The translations under genes and the position numbers were made by a program. Below are positions 37,044-44,599 of a stretch of 64,000 nucleotides of DNA, in pieces (within the stretch, counting starts at the first letter, position 1; every line of letters begins with the position of its first letter). The notes under the pieces were generated by a model, which worked only from the letters and a program-made list of their open reading frames with translations, made no database searches and was not told the DNA's origin. The DNA is taken from the NCBI RefSeq assembly GCF_019688735.1, contig NZ_JAIFYA010000003.1, positions 186,001 to 250,000 of the forward strand, in the 5' to 3' direction. The stretch comes from Thermosulfurimonas sp. F29. GTDB lineage: Bacteria; Desulfobacterota; Thermodesulfobacteria; Thermodesulfobacteriales; Thermodesulfobacteriaceae.

Positions 37044-37445
37044 ATGAGTGATAGAAAAAAGAAAACAGGTCTTCAAAAAGACGCCGATTTCGACCTGGAC
37101 TGGTTCGACTGGCTGTTTCCCATGCCCGGTCACGTCCCCAACCCTCGCGGCGTAGACCCGGACGAGGCGTTCCGGGACGAGAACGAGAACAGGAACAAGA
37201 ACGAAACAGAACAGGTCGAGGTGGGGAATCGGAACGACGCTAAAACCAAACCCTCGCCCCCACCCCTCAAAGAGCGCGTCGTTATCAAACGCATCCCCGC
37301 CCGGGTGGACGCACCCTGGGATGACGACGCCTTCCTCGACGCTATAGCAGACGCGGTCGCTTCCGCCGTCCTGGACGAGGCCGTCCGGCTGCGAGAAGAA
37401 GCGGAAACGAGGAAGGGAATGGCAAGGGTGGGGAAAGAGAAATAA
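37044..37445 (+). CDS. Hypothetical acidic, low-complexity protein
   Basis: A 133-aa protein with a Trp/Asp-rich start (DFDLDWFDWLFPMPGH), an Asn/Glu-rich linker (ENENRNKNETE) and a helical end (DDAFLDAIADAVASAVLDEA). I recognise no family. The start is uncertain: a TTG at 36966 or ATG 36984 would add an N-terminal stretch. Confidence 0.5.
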   Translation: MSDRKKKTGLQKDADFDLDWFDWLFPMPGHVPNPRGVDPDEAFRDENENRNKNETEQVEVGNRNDAKTKPSPPPLKERVVIKRIPARVDAPWDDDAFLDAIADAVASAVLDEAVRLREEAETRKGMARVGKEK

Positions 37446-37960
37446 ACCCAGGGCGGGGGTTCCCTTCACTCAGAATTATTCCTGACGAGTGGGTGGGAAT
37501 AATTCTATGCGCGGGAATTTGTTTGGGTGGGAATACGGGCTCTTTATTTCTCTTTATTTTTGGGTGGGGTTGGGGTCGAGGTGGAAGTCAAGGTCGAGGT
37601 CGGGTTGGGTCGGGTCCGGGCGGTCCGGGAAGAACTCGCCTCGCCTAACTTGTCCTAACTTGTATGACTTCATACAGGTTCATACAAGTTTACGCCTGAG
37701 ACTGAGACCCGCCCGCCCGAGACCGAGACCGGACCGCCGGGACCTAGAAACCCTCACCCGCCCGCCTGAAACCGAGACCGGGACAGCCTGCTCTCTGCTG
37801 GGATTTTACTTCCTTCGTAATCATGCGCCTTTTTCTTTTCGTTAGAAAATCTAGGCGCAGGATTTTCCTCGCTTCTTTTTTCTTTCAAAGAGGCTAAGCG
37901 TAATAATTCTAACAAAGGGAAAATCTTACAGAGGGAATTATTCACGAGAGGTGAGAAACG
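37446..37960. other. Structured noncoding region upstream of the relaxase operon; candidate oriT
   Basis: No gene is visible in 515 bp. It holds an 11-bp inverted repeat (37472-37482 with 37496-37506, AGAATTATTCC), related AATAATTC/GAATTATT arms at its right end (about 37903-37941), palindrome copy P6, direct repeats of CTAACTTGT and of a GAGACCGAGACC-type block (37683-37780). MobV relaxases usually nick at an inverted-repeat oriT just upstream of mob, which fits the position; the nick site itself is not identified. Confidence 0.45.
37660..37677. repeat. Element palindrome, copy P6
   Basis: TTGTATGACTTCATACAG, followed at once by another half-site (TTCATACAAG) and preceded by two CTAACTTGT half-sites. 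Confidence 0.7.
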
Positions 37961-38113
37961 ATGCCGCTGAGTGACGAAACCCTCGCTGAGATTTTGATGG
38001 ACTTGAATAAAAAGAAATGCTCAGGGTGCTGGCACCGGTTCTGGCTAGACCTCGCCGCCCTCGCCGTCGTCGCGGGGTTGGCGGTGATGGTGATACTGCT
38101 ACTCAAATCCTAA
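37961..38113 (+). CDS. 50-aa single-pass membrane protein
   Basis: A short frame MPLSDETLAEILMDLNKKKC... with a CxxC (KKCSGCWH) and one C-terminal membrane helix (AALAVVAGLAVMVILLL). AGAGGTGAG precedes the ATG, and the stop is 16 nt before the relaxase start, so it probably shares its transcript. Small membrane partners near relaxase genes are common, but no family is recognised. Confidence 0.6.
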   Translation: MPLSDETLAEILMDLNKKKCSGCWHRFWLDLAALAVVAGLAVMVILLLKS

Positions 38114-38129
38114 GTAGGGGGTGATGCAA

Positions 38130-39338
38130 ATGCCTAAGAGTATCATACGAACCGGGAATGCTTTTATCCTGCAATTCAAGAGCTACCATCTCACCGATTC
38201 GGTTAAGGTCTTCCAGCACAATGTGAGGACCAGGGACTCGAAATGGGTCGACCCCACCCGCAGCGACCTCAACCTCTACTGGCAGGTCGAACCGAACCGG
38301 AAAGATATCGTCACTCATTTACAAGAGAGCTATCTTGGAAGAGTCGCGGCTTGGATAGGCGGGGGCGAACTCGCCGCTAGCCTGTTCGTCTTCGCTCTTC
38401 TCGAAGCCACCATCCGCCATTTGCGCGACCACCTCGTCCCCGCGGACGTTCGCACCTTCGAGGAACGAAAACAGGAACTGGAACGCCTCGCCGACAGCGG
38501 GGCTACGGAACTTCCCCCGGACTTCTCTTTCGCACCCTTCGCAAGGAAAGACCGCACGGTGTTTGTCCACGAGTGGGTGGTGAGCGCATCCAGTCCGTTC
38601 TTCCACAGCTTGATAGGTCGAGAACTGGTGAAAAGAGAGGATTATGAGGAAATAAGCCGGAACCCTAAACTTTTAGAGTGGGTAGCGGATAACATCCGCT
38701 TTTTCGGAAAAATCTACCGTTATTCCACCATAATCGCTACTCTTCACTTGGACGAGAAGGTCCCGCACCTTCACATCATGACCGCCCCGCTTTGGTTCGA
38801 TAGCGACCGCAGCCGCTTGTATTGGTCCGGTAAAAAGTTTTTGGGGGACAGGTATTCCGCCCGGTACCGGTTCTACGAGATTTTGACGAGTTACGAGGAA
38901 GCCGTGGGACAGAAGTACGGTTTAGGCAGAGGTCTTCGACAGGAACTCACCGGGCGAGACAAATACAACGTCCCCATCCAGGTCGTTCGCAAACTCACCT
39001 CGGCCATCCTCGCAGAAATCCGCCAGAGACTCGAACAGGGGGAAAAAATCGAAGACATCCTGGGGGATGAGAGGTTGTACGCCGGAATAAACAAGCACAT
39101 GAACTACACCGCCGAGATTACCGCCCAGAAAAACGAGGAACTGCTCAGAGAGGTTAGGGCTTTGCGGGACGAGAACCGGCGTCTCAAGGAAGCCCTCGAA
39201 GAGTTCCTGAACGCCCGGTCCGCAGAGGAACTCGTCACCGTCCAGACCAAGTTCGCTACCGCCCGCGCTAAACAGTCCGAGACGGTCGAGGCTGTCGAGG
39301 ACGAAAGAGTCGAGGAAACGGAAGCGCAGACCGCGTAA
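38130..39338 (+). CDS. mob: MobV-type relaxase (Mob/Pre family)
   Basis: A 402-aa plasmid mobilization enzyme. The N-terminus has the Mob/Pre phrase HNVRTRDSKWVDPTRSDLNLYW, and the metal-binding motif is HLDEKVPHLHIM (H206, D208, E209, H213, H215). A long helical C-terminus (ITAQKNEELLREVRALRDENRRLKEAL) would serve dimerisation. Members nick one strand at oriT and lead it into a recipient. ATG 38130 follows GGGGGTGATGCAA. The region upstream is rich in inverted repeats. Confidence 0.85.
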   Translation: MPKSIIRTGNAFILQFKSYHLTDSVKVFQHNVRTRDSKWVDPTRSDLNLYWQVEPNRKDIVTHLQESYLGRVAAWIGGGELAASLFVFALLEATIRHLRDHLVPADVRTFEERKQELERLADSGATELPPDFSFAPFARKDRTVFVHEWVVSASSPFFHSLIGRELVKREDYEEISRNPKLLEWVADNIRFFGKIYRYSTIIATLHLDEKVPHLHIMTAPLWFDSDRSRLYWSGKKFLGDRYSARYRFYEILTSYEEAVGQKYGLGRGLRQELTGRDKYNVPIQVVRKLTSAILAEIRQRLEQGEKIEDILGDERLYAGINKHMNYTAEITAQKNEELLREVRALRDENRRLKEALEEFLNARSAEELVTVQTKFATARAKQSETVEAVEDERVEETEAQTA

Positions 39339-39351
39339 AGGGGGTGATAGG

Positions 39352-39741
39352 ATGACGAGGGAAAAAGAAAAGATGATTTCCGAGAATGACCGCATCCTCT
39401 CTTGCGCACAGAATATACAGCTCGCCTGGATGTTCGCAGGACACCTACAGCAATACGGTCACACTATGAGCGATGACGACGCTCAGGTGTGGTTCCAGCG
39501 TCTCTTCGACCTCATCCAGGCCGCTAGCGTGGGCGCGGCCTCGCTGAGAGGATACCGCTTGTCCGGGGTCCGGGACTTCTTCGCTGCGCAATTGCGTCAA
39601 ATCTTCGAGGAAGCGCGGAATCTTTACACCCGCCGGTTCCCTGATTTGCAAGCGCCGACCTTCCGCGAGGTTTGCCCATACCTCGCCTGTCCGTCCTGCT
39701 CTTTCCAGGACGACGAAACGGACGCTCAAGGGATGTCTTAG
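39352..39741 (+). CDS. Hypothetical protein downstream of the relaxase
   Basis: A 129-aa helical protein (NIQLAWMFAGHLQQYGH..., FAAQLRQIFEEARNLY) ending with a Cys cluster (CPYLACPSCSF), perhaps a metal site. I recognise no family. GGGGGTGATAGG precedes the start. It is 13 nt after mob and is followed by a terminator, so it closes the relaxase operon. Confidence 0.65.
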   Translation: MTREKEKMISENDRILSCAQNIQLAWMFAGHLQQYGHTMSDDDAQVWFQRLFDLIQAASVGAASLRGYRLSGVRDFFAAQLRQIFEEARNLYTRRFPDLQAPTFREVCPYLACPSCSFQDDETDAQGMS

Positions 39742-39746
39742 AAAGA

Positions 39747-39772
39747 GGTGCGGCGCAGTACCGCGCCGCACC
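39747..39772 (+). terminator. Terminator of the relaxase operon
   Basis: A perfect 10-bp stem (GGTGCGGCGC) with a 6-nt loop, 5 nt after the stop codon. The T-run is weak. Confidence 0.65.
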
Positions 39773-39815
39773 CCTTCCATTCCTCACCTCGTATTTGTGC
39801 GCCTTTTTCTACCGC

Positions 39816-39954
39816 CAGGATTTTCTTTCGCGAAGAGTTATTCCTCAAAAGGCGCGGTATTTTACCTCGACAGGATTTTCTCTCGTTAAGAGTTATTCCT
39901 GAACCCGACAGTAAAATCCTAGGGTCGGATTTTCCTACCCACTTAAGAATTCCT
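39816..39954. repeat. Three 30-bp direct repeats upstream of the integrase
   Basis: Units at 39816-39845, 39871-39900 and 39925-39954 share GGATTTTC and a terminal (A)AGAGTTATTCCT; the first two differ at four positions and the third is more diverged. Starts are 55 and 54 bp apart. The remainder of 39773-40038 shows no gene. Confidence 0.7.
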
Positions 39955-40038
39955 AATCGAAATCCAGTGACCATTCTGCGGATTTCGTCCGCCGTTCTTT
40001 TTTCGAAACGCCCCCGAAACCGAAATCGGGGGTGAGGG

Positions 40039-41325
40039 ATGAGAGACGCGCTTGACGACCTGTTCTCGGTCGTGATAGTACCGGTACCCGGAAGGGGGAA
40101 GAAGACCGTGCGTGTCTATCCCAGACCGGCGAGGTGTCCTAAATGTAAGAAGCCATATAAAGAGGACCCTCGCGTCGGGTTCCGGTGTCCTCGCTGTCGT
40201 TCGAAGCCTGAACGTCTCTTCGTAAGCCTTAGCTGGCAGGGGAAGCTCGTCCGAGTCTATAGCGACAAGCAGGGGAATCCTCTCACCGACTTCCGCCAGG
40301 CGCAGAGGGTGCTGCAGCTGATAGCTCACGAACTTGAGACCGGCGAGTTTGACCCGACCCGGTGGGTGAAGAAGGAAGCGGAAAAGTTCCTCTTCAAAAA
40401 CCTCGCTCAGGAATACCTTGAAGAGCGAAAGAAAGCCATGACCCCTGCCGGGTTCGCCTCAAAAGAGTCCTGGTTCCGCAAGTGGCTCATCCCCACTCTA
40501 GGCGAACTCGATGTCCGAGACCTGAAAGCCTACCACCTCAACGACCTCAAAAAGGCCATGCTCGACGCCGGGCTTTCAAAGAGTTCGGTCAAAAAGGCTT
40601 TCGTGGAACTGAGAGCCTTCCTCAACTGGCTCAAGAGGCTTGAGAGAATAGAAAGACTTCCCTATTTCCCGGACAGAGACATTCGCCCGGAAGAACCGCC
40701 TATCCGCTGGCTTTCGCCGGAACAGCAAGCGTTGATTTTGTCTTACATCCCGCCGGAACACCGGAACATAATCGAGTTTGGCTTTCTCACCGGGCTTCGG
40801 ATAGGGGAACTTCGCGCCCTCATGTGGGACGCCGTGGACCTGCGGGAAGGCTACATCCTCGTCTTTCGGACCTTCTCAAACGACCGCTTGCTCGAAACCC
40901 CGAAAGAGAAAGCCGCGAAAGTTATCCCTCTCGTGGGACGCATCCGGGAAATCATCCAGGAACAAGCCAGACAAAAACGGTCCATGTTCGTCTTCTCTTA
41001 CCGGGACCCTCACTATAAAGAGAGATGGACCGCCTACCCCTACAAAAGGTTGCTCGACATCTTCAAACAAGCCGCAAAGAAAGCCGGAATAAACATTTCT
41101 CTCTACGCTGCTATTCGGCACAGTTTCGCCATGCAGAGATTGAAAGGTGGGTATTCTTACGAAGAGGTTGGCGCCGCCCTGGGACACAAGTCCCCGCAGA
41201 CCACGAGAAGGTATGCCAGACTCAGGGCTGAGATGGTGGAATCCATCTTCGCCTCGCCGGTGAAGGTGGTGTCCATCGAGGAAGCCCGGAAGAAACGAAG
41301 GAAAAACGGGGGCAAAGATGGATAA
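40039..41325 (+). CDS. int: Tyrosine integrase of the element
   Basis: A 428-aa recombinase next to attR. An N-terminal zinc ribbon (CPKCKKPYKEDP...CPRC) and arm region precede a SAM-like core-binding domain (about 120-215) and the catalytic domain with TGLRIGELRAL (Arg), TPKEKAAKV (Lys), AAIRHSFAMQ (Arg), LGHKSPQTT (His) and RRYARL (Tyr). The first His of the usual HxxR is Ala (AAIR). It should integrate the circular element into tRNA-Arg. ATG 40039 follows GGGGGTGAGGG. Confidence 0.92.
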   Translation: MRDALDDLFSVVIVPVPGRGKKTVRVYPRPARCPKCKKPYKEDPRVGFRCPRCRSKPERLFVSLSWQGKLVRVYSDKQGNPLTDFRQAQRVLQLIAHELETGEFDPTRWVKKEAEKFLFKNLAQEYLEERKKAMTPAGFASKESWFRKWLIPTLGELDVRDLKAYHLNDLKKAMLDAGLSKSSVKKAFVELRAFLNWLKRLERIERLPYFPDRDIRPEEPPIRWLSPEQQALILSYIPPEHRNIIEFGFLTGLRIGELRALMWDAVDLREGYILVFRTFSNDRLLETPKEKAAKVIPLVGRIREIIQEQARQKRSMFVFSYRDPHYKERWTAYPYKRLLDIFKQAAKKAGINISLYAAIRHSFAMQRLKGGYSYEEVGAALGHKSPQTTRRYARLRAEMVESIFASPVKVVSIEEARKKRRKNGGKDG

Positions 41326-41491
41326 GAAAACAGAAGTCGAAAGGATAATCGAGTTCCTCGAAAAAGAAGGGTTCCAACCCGTCACCGAGGAACACAAAAA
41401 CGAACACTGGTACAAAACCGCCATGGCCCCGGTGGACTGCTTCGAGGAAGAAGAACAACCTGCCCTCACCAAGAAGTCCGGCGCTAACTAA
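41318..41491 (+). CDS. Small acidic protein overlapping int
   Basis: A 57-aa frame (MDKKTEVERIIEFLEKEGFQ...) starting in the last codons of int with CGGGGGCAAAG upstream. It may be co-translated with the integrase. Its position would suit a recombination directionality factor, but no DNA-binding motif is visible, so this is only a guess. The interval 41492-41760 after it shows no gene. Confidence 0.5.
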   Translation: MDKKTEVERIIEFLEKEGFQPVTEEHKNEHWYKTAMAPVDCFEEEEQPALTKKSGAN

Positions 41492-41760
41492 CCGGTCGCT
41501 TCACCTTAAACCCTCTTCCTTACCGCTTCCTAACCGGGCTTCATTCCGTCGTTTTTAGCCCAAAACAAAATCACCCGTAATCGCCGAAAACCGAGAACAG
41601 ACCCCCTGATTTAACAGAGATTTAACGCATCGTGCTACCGGAACCGTGTCGAAAAACAAACGAGAAGTCGGGGGGTTATGCGAAACTTTCCCTGGGTTTT
41701 CTCTCGCAACTCGTTCTCAATAAGAGGCGTCAAGGGGTGTTTCGTAAGTGGGGAACTTAT

Positions 41761-41814
41761 CGAGAAATTTGGCGCGCCCGGGAGGACTCGAACCTCCAAC
41801 CTTTGGATTCGTAG
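41761..41814. repeat. attR: 3' half of the intact tRNA-Arg
   Basis: Direct-repeat partner of 18218-18271 with one mismatch (41765 versus 18222). It runs from the anticodon loop past the CCA end. Confidence 0.92.
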
Positions 41815-41846
41815 TCCAATGCTCTATCCGATTGAGCTACGGGCGC
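41770..41846 (-). tRNA. tRNA-Arg (ACG)
   Basis: A 77-nt cloverleaf with encoded CCA. Acceptor GCGCCCG pairs with CGGGCGC, the anticodon loop CTACGAA gives ACG, and the T-arm has GGTTCGAGTCC. Its 3' half is supplied by the integrated element, and its 3' end faces int. Confidence 0.97.
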
Positions 41847-41940
41847 ACCACTCCCAATTCTAATCTCCCCGGTTCGCCTTGGCAAGGGGGCCAGTTTCCT
41901 GTAATTATGAAGGCAAGATCCGCGGAGGGAGGCCGTCTCT

Positions 41941-42846
41941 ATGCCCATCATGGAAAACTCGCTACCCACCGAAGGCCGTGGCGCTAAAATCATCCTGGGA
42001 GAACCCGTGCAGCGGGGCTACTTCTACGGATACGAGGGAATCGTCCTCCACGAGGAAGGAGGCGAGCAGGCCATCCTGGTTATGGAAAACGCCTTCTGGG
42101 GGAGGATTCTCTTTATCAACGGCACCGCTCAGTTCACCTCCCGGGACGAGTTCATCTATCACGAAGCCCTGGTCCACATTCCCTTCCAGGCCTTCCCCGA
42201 AGGACGGGTCAAAAAGGTCCTTATCTGCGGGGGCGGGGATTACGGAGCGGCCCGGGAGGTCCTCAAGTATCCGGAGGTGGAAAAGGTCCTCATCGCCGAT
42301 ATCGATCCCCGGGTCCCCCGGGTGGTGCGAGAATTCTTTCCGGAACTCCTGCCCTCCAATCCCTCGGATCCCCGCCTAGAGCTCCTCACCGTGGATGCCT
42401 TCAAGCTGGTGGAGGATCTGGTAAAGCGCGGGGAGAAGTTCGATCTCGTCATCGTGGATTCCACTGACCCCGATGTGTCGGTGGCAGACTATACCATAGA
42501 ACTCTCCCATTCCCTTTTCAGCGAGGATTTCCACCGGATGCTCCTTAAGCTGGCTCCTGAAGGAGCTATCGTGCAGCAGGCCGCCACCCCCTTCACCATG
42601 AAGGACATCCTGGAAGGCTCCTACACGGTCTTCAGGAAGGTTTACGGGAAGGAGACCCATTGTTACCGGGCCTGCATTCCCTCCTTTGGGGGGGATAATG
42701 CCTATCTACTGAGGTTTCCGGGGGATCCCCGGGAGCCCCGGCGCAAGTCCGTTCCCGAGACCCACTACTATACCCACGAGGTCCACCGGGCCTCTTTTGC
42801 GCTTCCGAAGTTCTGGCTAACGGAGGTGCTGGAAAAAGATGAGTAA
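41941..42846 (+). CDS. speE: Spermidine synthase (polyamine aminopropyltransferase)
   Basis: A 301-aa aminopropyltransferase using decarboxylated S-adenosylmethionine. The binding motif is LICGGGDYGAAREVLKY, with IADIDPRVPRVVREFFPEL, the LVIVDSTDP catalytic region and THCYRACIPSFGG. Polyamines stabilise nucleic acids and are notably long or branched in thermophiles, so substrate range may be wider than putrescine. It starts a tight run of genes and overlaps the next one by 8 nt. Confidence 0.9.
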   Translation: MPIMENSLPTEGRGAKIILGEPVQRGYFYGYEGIVLHEEGGEQAILVMENAFWGRILFINGTAQFTSRDEFIYHEALVHIPFQAFPEGRVKKVLICGGGDYGAAREVLKYPEVEKVLIADIDPRVPRVVREFFPELLPSNPSDPRLELLTVDAFKLVEDLVKRGEKFDLVIVDSTDPDVSVADYTIELSHSLFSEDFHRMLLKLAPEGAIVQQAATPFTMKDILEGSYTVFRKVYGKETHCYRACIPSFGGDNAYLLRFPGDPREPRRKSVPETHYYTHEVHRASFALPKFWLTEVLEKDE

Positions 42847-43555
42847 GATCCTGGGAATTCTCGGTTCCCCTCATTCCTACGGAGGGTCGGGGTCTCTTTT
42901 GCGATGCGCGTTGCTTGCCGCCCAGGAGCTGGGTTTCGAGACCGAACTGGTGGAACTTTACCGGGAAAGAATCGAACCCTGCCGCGGCTGCGTTCAGGAC
43001 GAGGAACCCACCTGTAAGTACCCCTGCATTTTCGAGGACTACGGCCGAGAGATCCTGTTCAAACTCAGGGAAGCGGACGGATACATCGTGGCCTCACCGG
43101 TTTACTGGTATGCCCCATCGGGGCCTCTCAAGATCCTCATCGACCGCATGACCGCTCTCGAAAACATGGTGGCCTTCGGAGAGCCCAGCTATGTGGAGGG
43201 GAAGGCGGTGGGGGTCATCACCGTTGGGGCCGACGCCGGAGCCACCCTGGCCGGGGCTTACCTCCTCACCGTGCTCAACGCCATGGGGGCCATAATCCCC
43301 CCCTGGGCTCACGCCTATTCCCACCGGGGAAAGGAGGCCCTTTTCGACGACCGGGCCGTGATGGATGCCATCAATGTGGGACGTCTGGTGGCCGGGCTCC
43401 TCCTGCGAGTAAGGGGACAGAACGGACCCCTCACCTACCTCGACGATCCGGATCTGCGGGATCGGATCCGGACCGCCGTGCTCGAGGAAAAAAGACGCTG
43501 GGAGGCGCAGTATGGTTCAGAACGGCTCTCCCTTTGCGGAAAATCCGGTGCTTAA
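42839..43555 (+). CDS. NAD(P)H-dependent FMN reductase / flavodoxin-fold iron-sulfur flavoprotein
   Basis: A 238-aa flavodoxin-like protein: GILGSPHSYGGSG binds FMN phosphate, ADGYIVASPVYWYAPSGPLK is the usual mid motif, and a Cys cluster (CRGCVQDEEPTCKYPC) resembles the site of iron-sulfur flavoproteins. A redox role in an anaerobe is likely; the substrate is unknown. It is in the speE operon and overlaps the nitroreductase gene by 44 nt. Confidence 0.82.
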   Translation: MSKILGILGSPHSYGGSGSLLRCALLAAQELGFETELVELYRERIEPCRGCVQDEEPTCKYPCIFEDYGREILFKLREADGYIVASPVYWYAPSGPLKILIDRMTALENMVAFGEPSYVEGKAVGVITVGADAGATLAGAYLLTVLNAMGAIIPPWAHAYSHRGKEALFDDRAVMDAINVGRLVAGLLLRVRGQNGPLTYLDDPDLRDRIRTAVLEEKRRWEAQYGSERLSLCGKSGA

Positions 43556-44048
43556 GGCCATTTACGGCCGGCGCAGCATTCGCGAATACACCGACGAGAT
43601 CCCGCCCCGGGAGCTCGTCCTGGAGATCGTCCGGGCCGGAATATGGGCCCCCTCGGGGCTTAACAACCAGCCCTGGCGATTTGCCATTGTGTGGAACCAG
43701 GAAGTGCGGGAGAGGCTGGCGGAGCTCACCCGTTACGGAGAGATCATTCGGCGGGCTCCGGTGGTGATCGCCGTCTTTCTGGATCAGAAGGTCATGTATC
43801 ACCAAATCAAGGACCATCAGTCCGCCGGGGCCTGTCTGGAAAACATGCTCCTTGCGGCACACGCCCTGGGACTGGGCGGAGTGTGGCTGGGTGAAATCCT
43901 GAAAAATGGCGATCGGGTGAGGGAGGTGCTGGGGCTCCCTGAGGGGCTGGAACTGGCCGCGGTGGTGGCTCTGGGATACCCCAACGACCGGCGCAAGCGC
44001 ACCGGTCGCAAACCGCTCGAGAGTTTCATCCTCAAGGAGATCCATTGA
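43512..44048 (+). CDS. Nitroreductase-family protein
   Basis: A 178-aa FMN-dependent nitroreductase fold. GRRSIREYTDEIPP binds FMN, APSGLNNQPWRFAIV and GLGGVWLGEI are typical of the family. Substrates vary from nitro compounds to flavins, so none is assigned. It overlaps both neighbours, so it is probably co-translated with the FMN reductase-like gene, a possible electron-transfer pair. Confidence 0.85.
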   Translation: MVQNGSPFAENPVLKAIYGRRSIREYTDEIPPRELVLEIVRAGIWAPSGLNNQPWRFAIVWNQEVRERLAELTRYGEIIRRAPVVIAVFLDQKVMYHQIKDHQSAGACLENMLLAAHALGLGGVWLGEILKNGDRVREVLGLPEGLELAAVVALGYPNDRRKRTGRKPLESFILKEIH

Positions 44049-44599
44049 GGGGGCTGGCTGCATTTTTTCTGGCGCTCTTTTTCCTCGGGGCCTCGCAGGC
44101 CCTGGCCCTCAGGATACGAGACCTTAATGTGGCCCCCTATCGTGATTATCTACTGATATACGCCTATCTGGAGGATCTCCCCTGGGAAGACCTCAAGGAG
44201 GCCCTCCGACACGGTCTCGGCCTGACCTTTAACTTCAAAATAGAGGTCTATAGAGTTAGGCGTCTTCTCCGGGACGAAAAGTTCTTTGAGGAGAACATTG
44301 CCCGTACGGTTTACTACGATCCGGTCAAAAACATCTACTATGTACAGACCGTAGGCGCGCTGGAGTCCCCTCGCCGGGCCACCTCCCCGCGTCAGGCCCT
44401 GATGCTTGCGGCAAACCTCGAGGGAGTTCCCCTTTTCCCTCTCGTGCGACTCAAGCCGGGAGTGCGGTATCGATTGAAAGTCCGGGCCGAGGTCCGGAAA
44501 ATAACCCGGGTGGGCTGGCCCAAAAAGATAATCCGTTTCCTGCTATTCAAAGGGGATACCCTGGAATCTTCGTGGGCCACTCTTAGTTTTTCGCTATGA
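44045..44599 (+). CDS. DUF4390-family exported protein
   Basis: A 184-aa protein with a signal peptide (AAFFLALFFLGASQALA) and a mainly beta mature part (DYLLIYAYLEDL..., FNFKIEVYRVRRLLRD). This matches DUF4390 proteins, usually encoded just before NtrY-type kinases and perhaps acting with them in the periplasm. The TTG start overlaps the previous stop and has GGAG six nt upstream; it overlaps the kinase gene by 4 nt. Confidence 0.78.
   Translation: MRGLAAFFLALFFLGASQALALRIRDLNVAPYRDYLLIYAYLEDLPWEDLKEALRHGLGLTFNFKIEVYRVRRLLRDEKFFEENIARTVYYDPVKNIYYVQTVGALESPRRATSPRQALMLAANLEGVPLFPLVRLKPGVRYRLKVRAEVRKITRVGWPKKIIRFLLFKGDTLESSWATLSFSL

Larger units (their letters stand above)
18218..41814. mobile_element. 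Integrated replicating/mobilizable element in tRNA-Arg(ACG)
   Basis: The limits are a 54-bp direct repeat (18218-18271 and 41761-41814) differing at one base. The right copy is part of an intact tRNA-Arg and an integrase gene lies beside it. Inside are a replication module (primase-helicase, Rep-like protein with iterons, family A polymerase), mobilization genes (MobV-type relaxase, VirD4-like ATPase), a second tyrosine recombinase and many unknown small genes. Starts are preceded by GGGGGTG-type sites, unlike the GGAGG of the chromosome. No capsid, terminase or VirB4 gene is visible, so it is better described as a mobilizable or conjugative element or integrated plasmid than as a tailed prophage. 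Confidence 0.88.

Noticed and set aside
18218-41814. Tailed prophage
   Set aside because: No terminase, portal, capsid, tail or lysis gene is recognisable, while relaxase and coupling-ATPase genes are present.
41632-41860. Small plus-strand frames ending in or crossing tRNA-Arg
   Set aside because: They are shadows of the tRNA gene and att site, repeated at both ends of the element, with no ribosome site.
43455-43475. Another copy of the REP-like palindrome (GGATCGGATCC)
   Set aside because: It is inside a conserved coding frame (LRDRIRTA), lacks the A/T arms and fits codon use, so it looks like chance.
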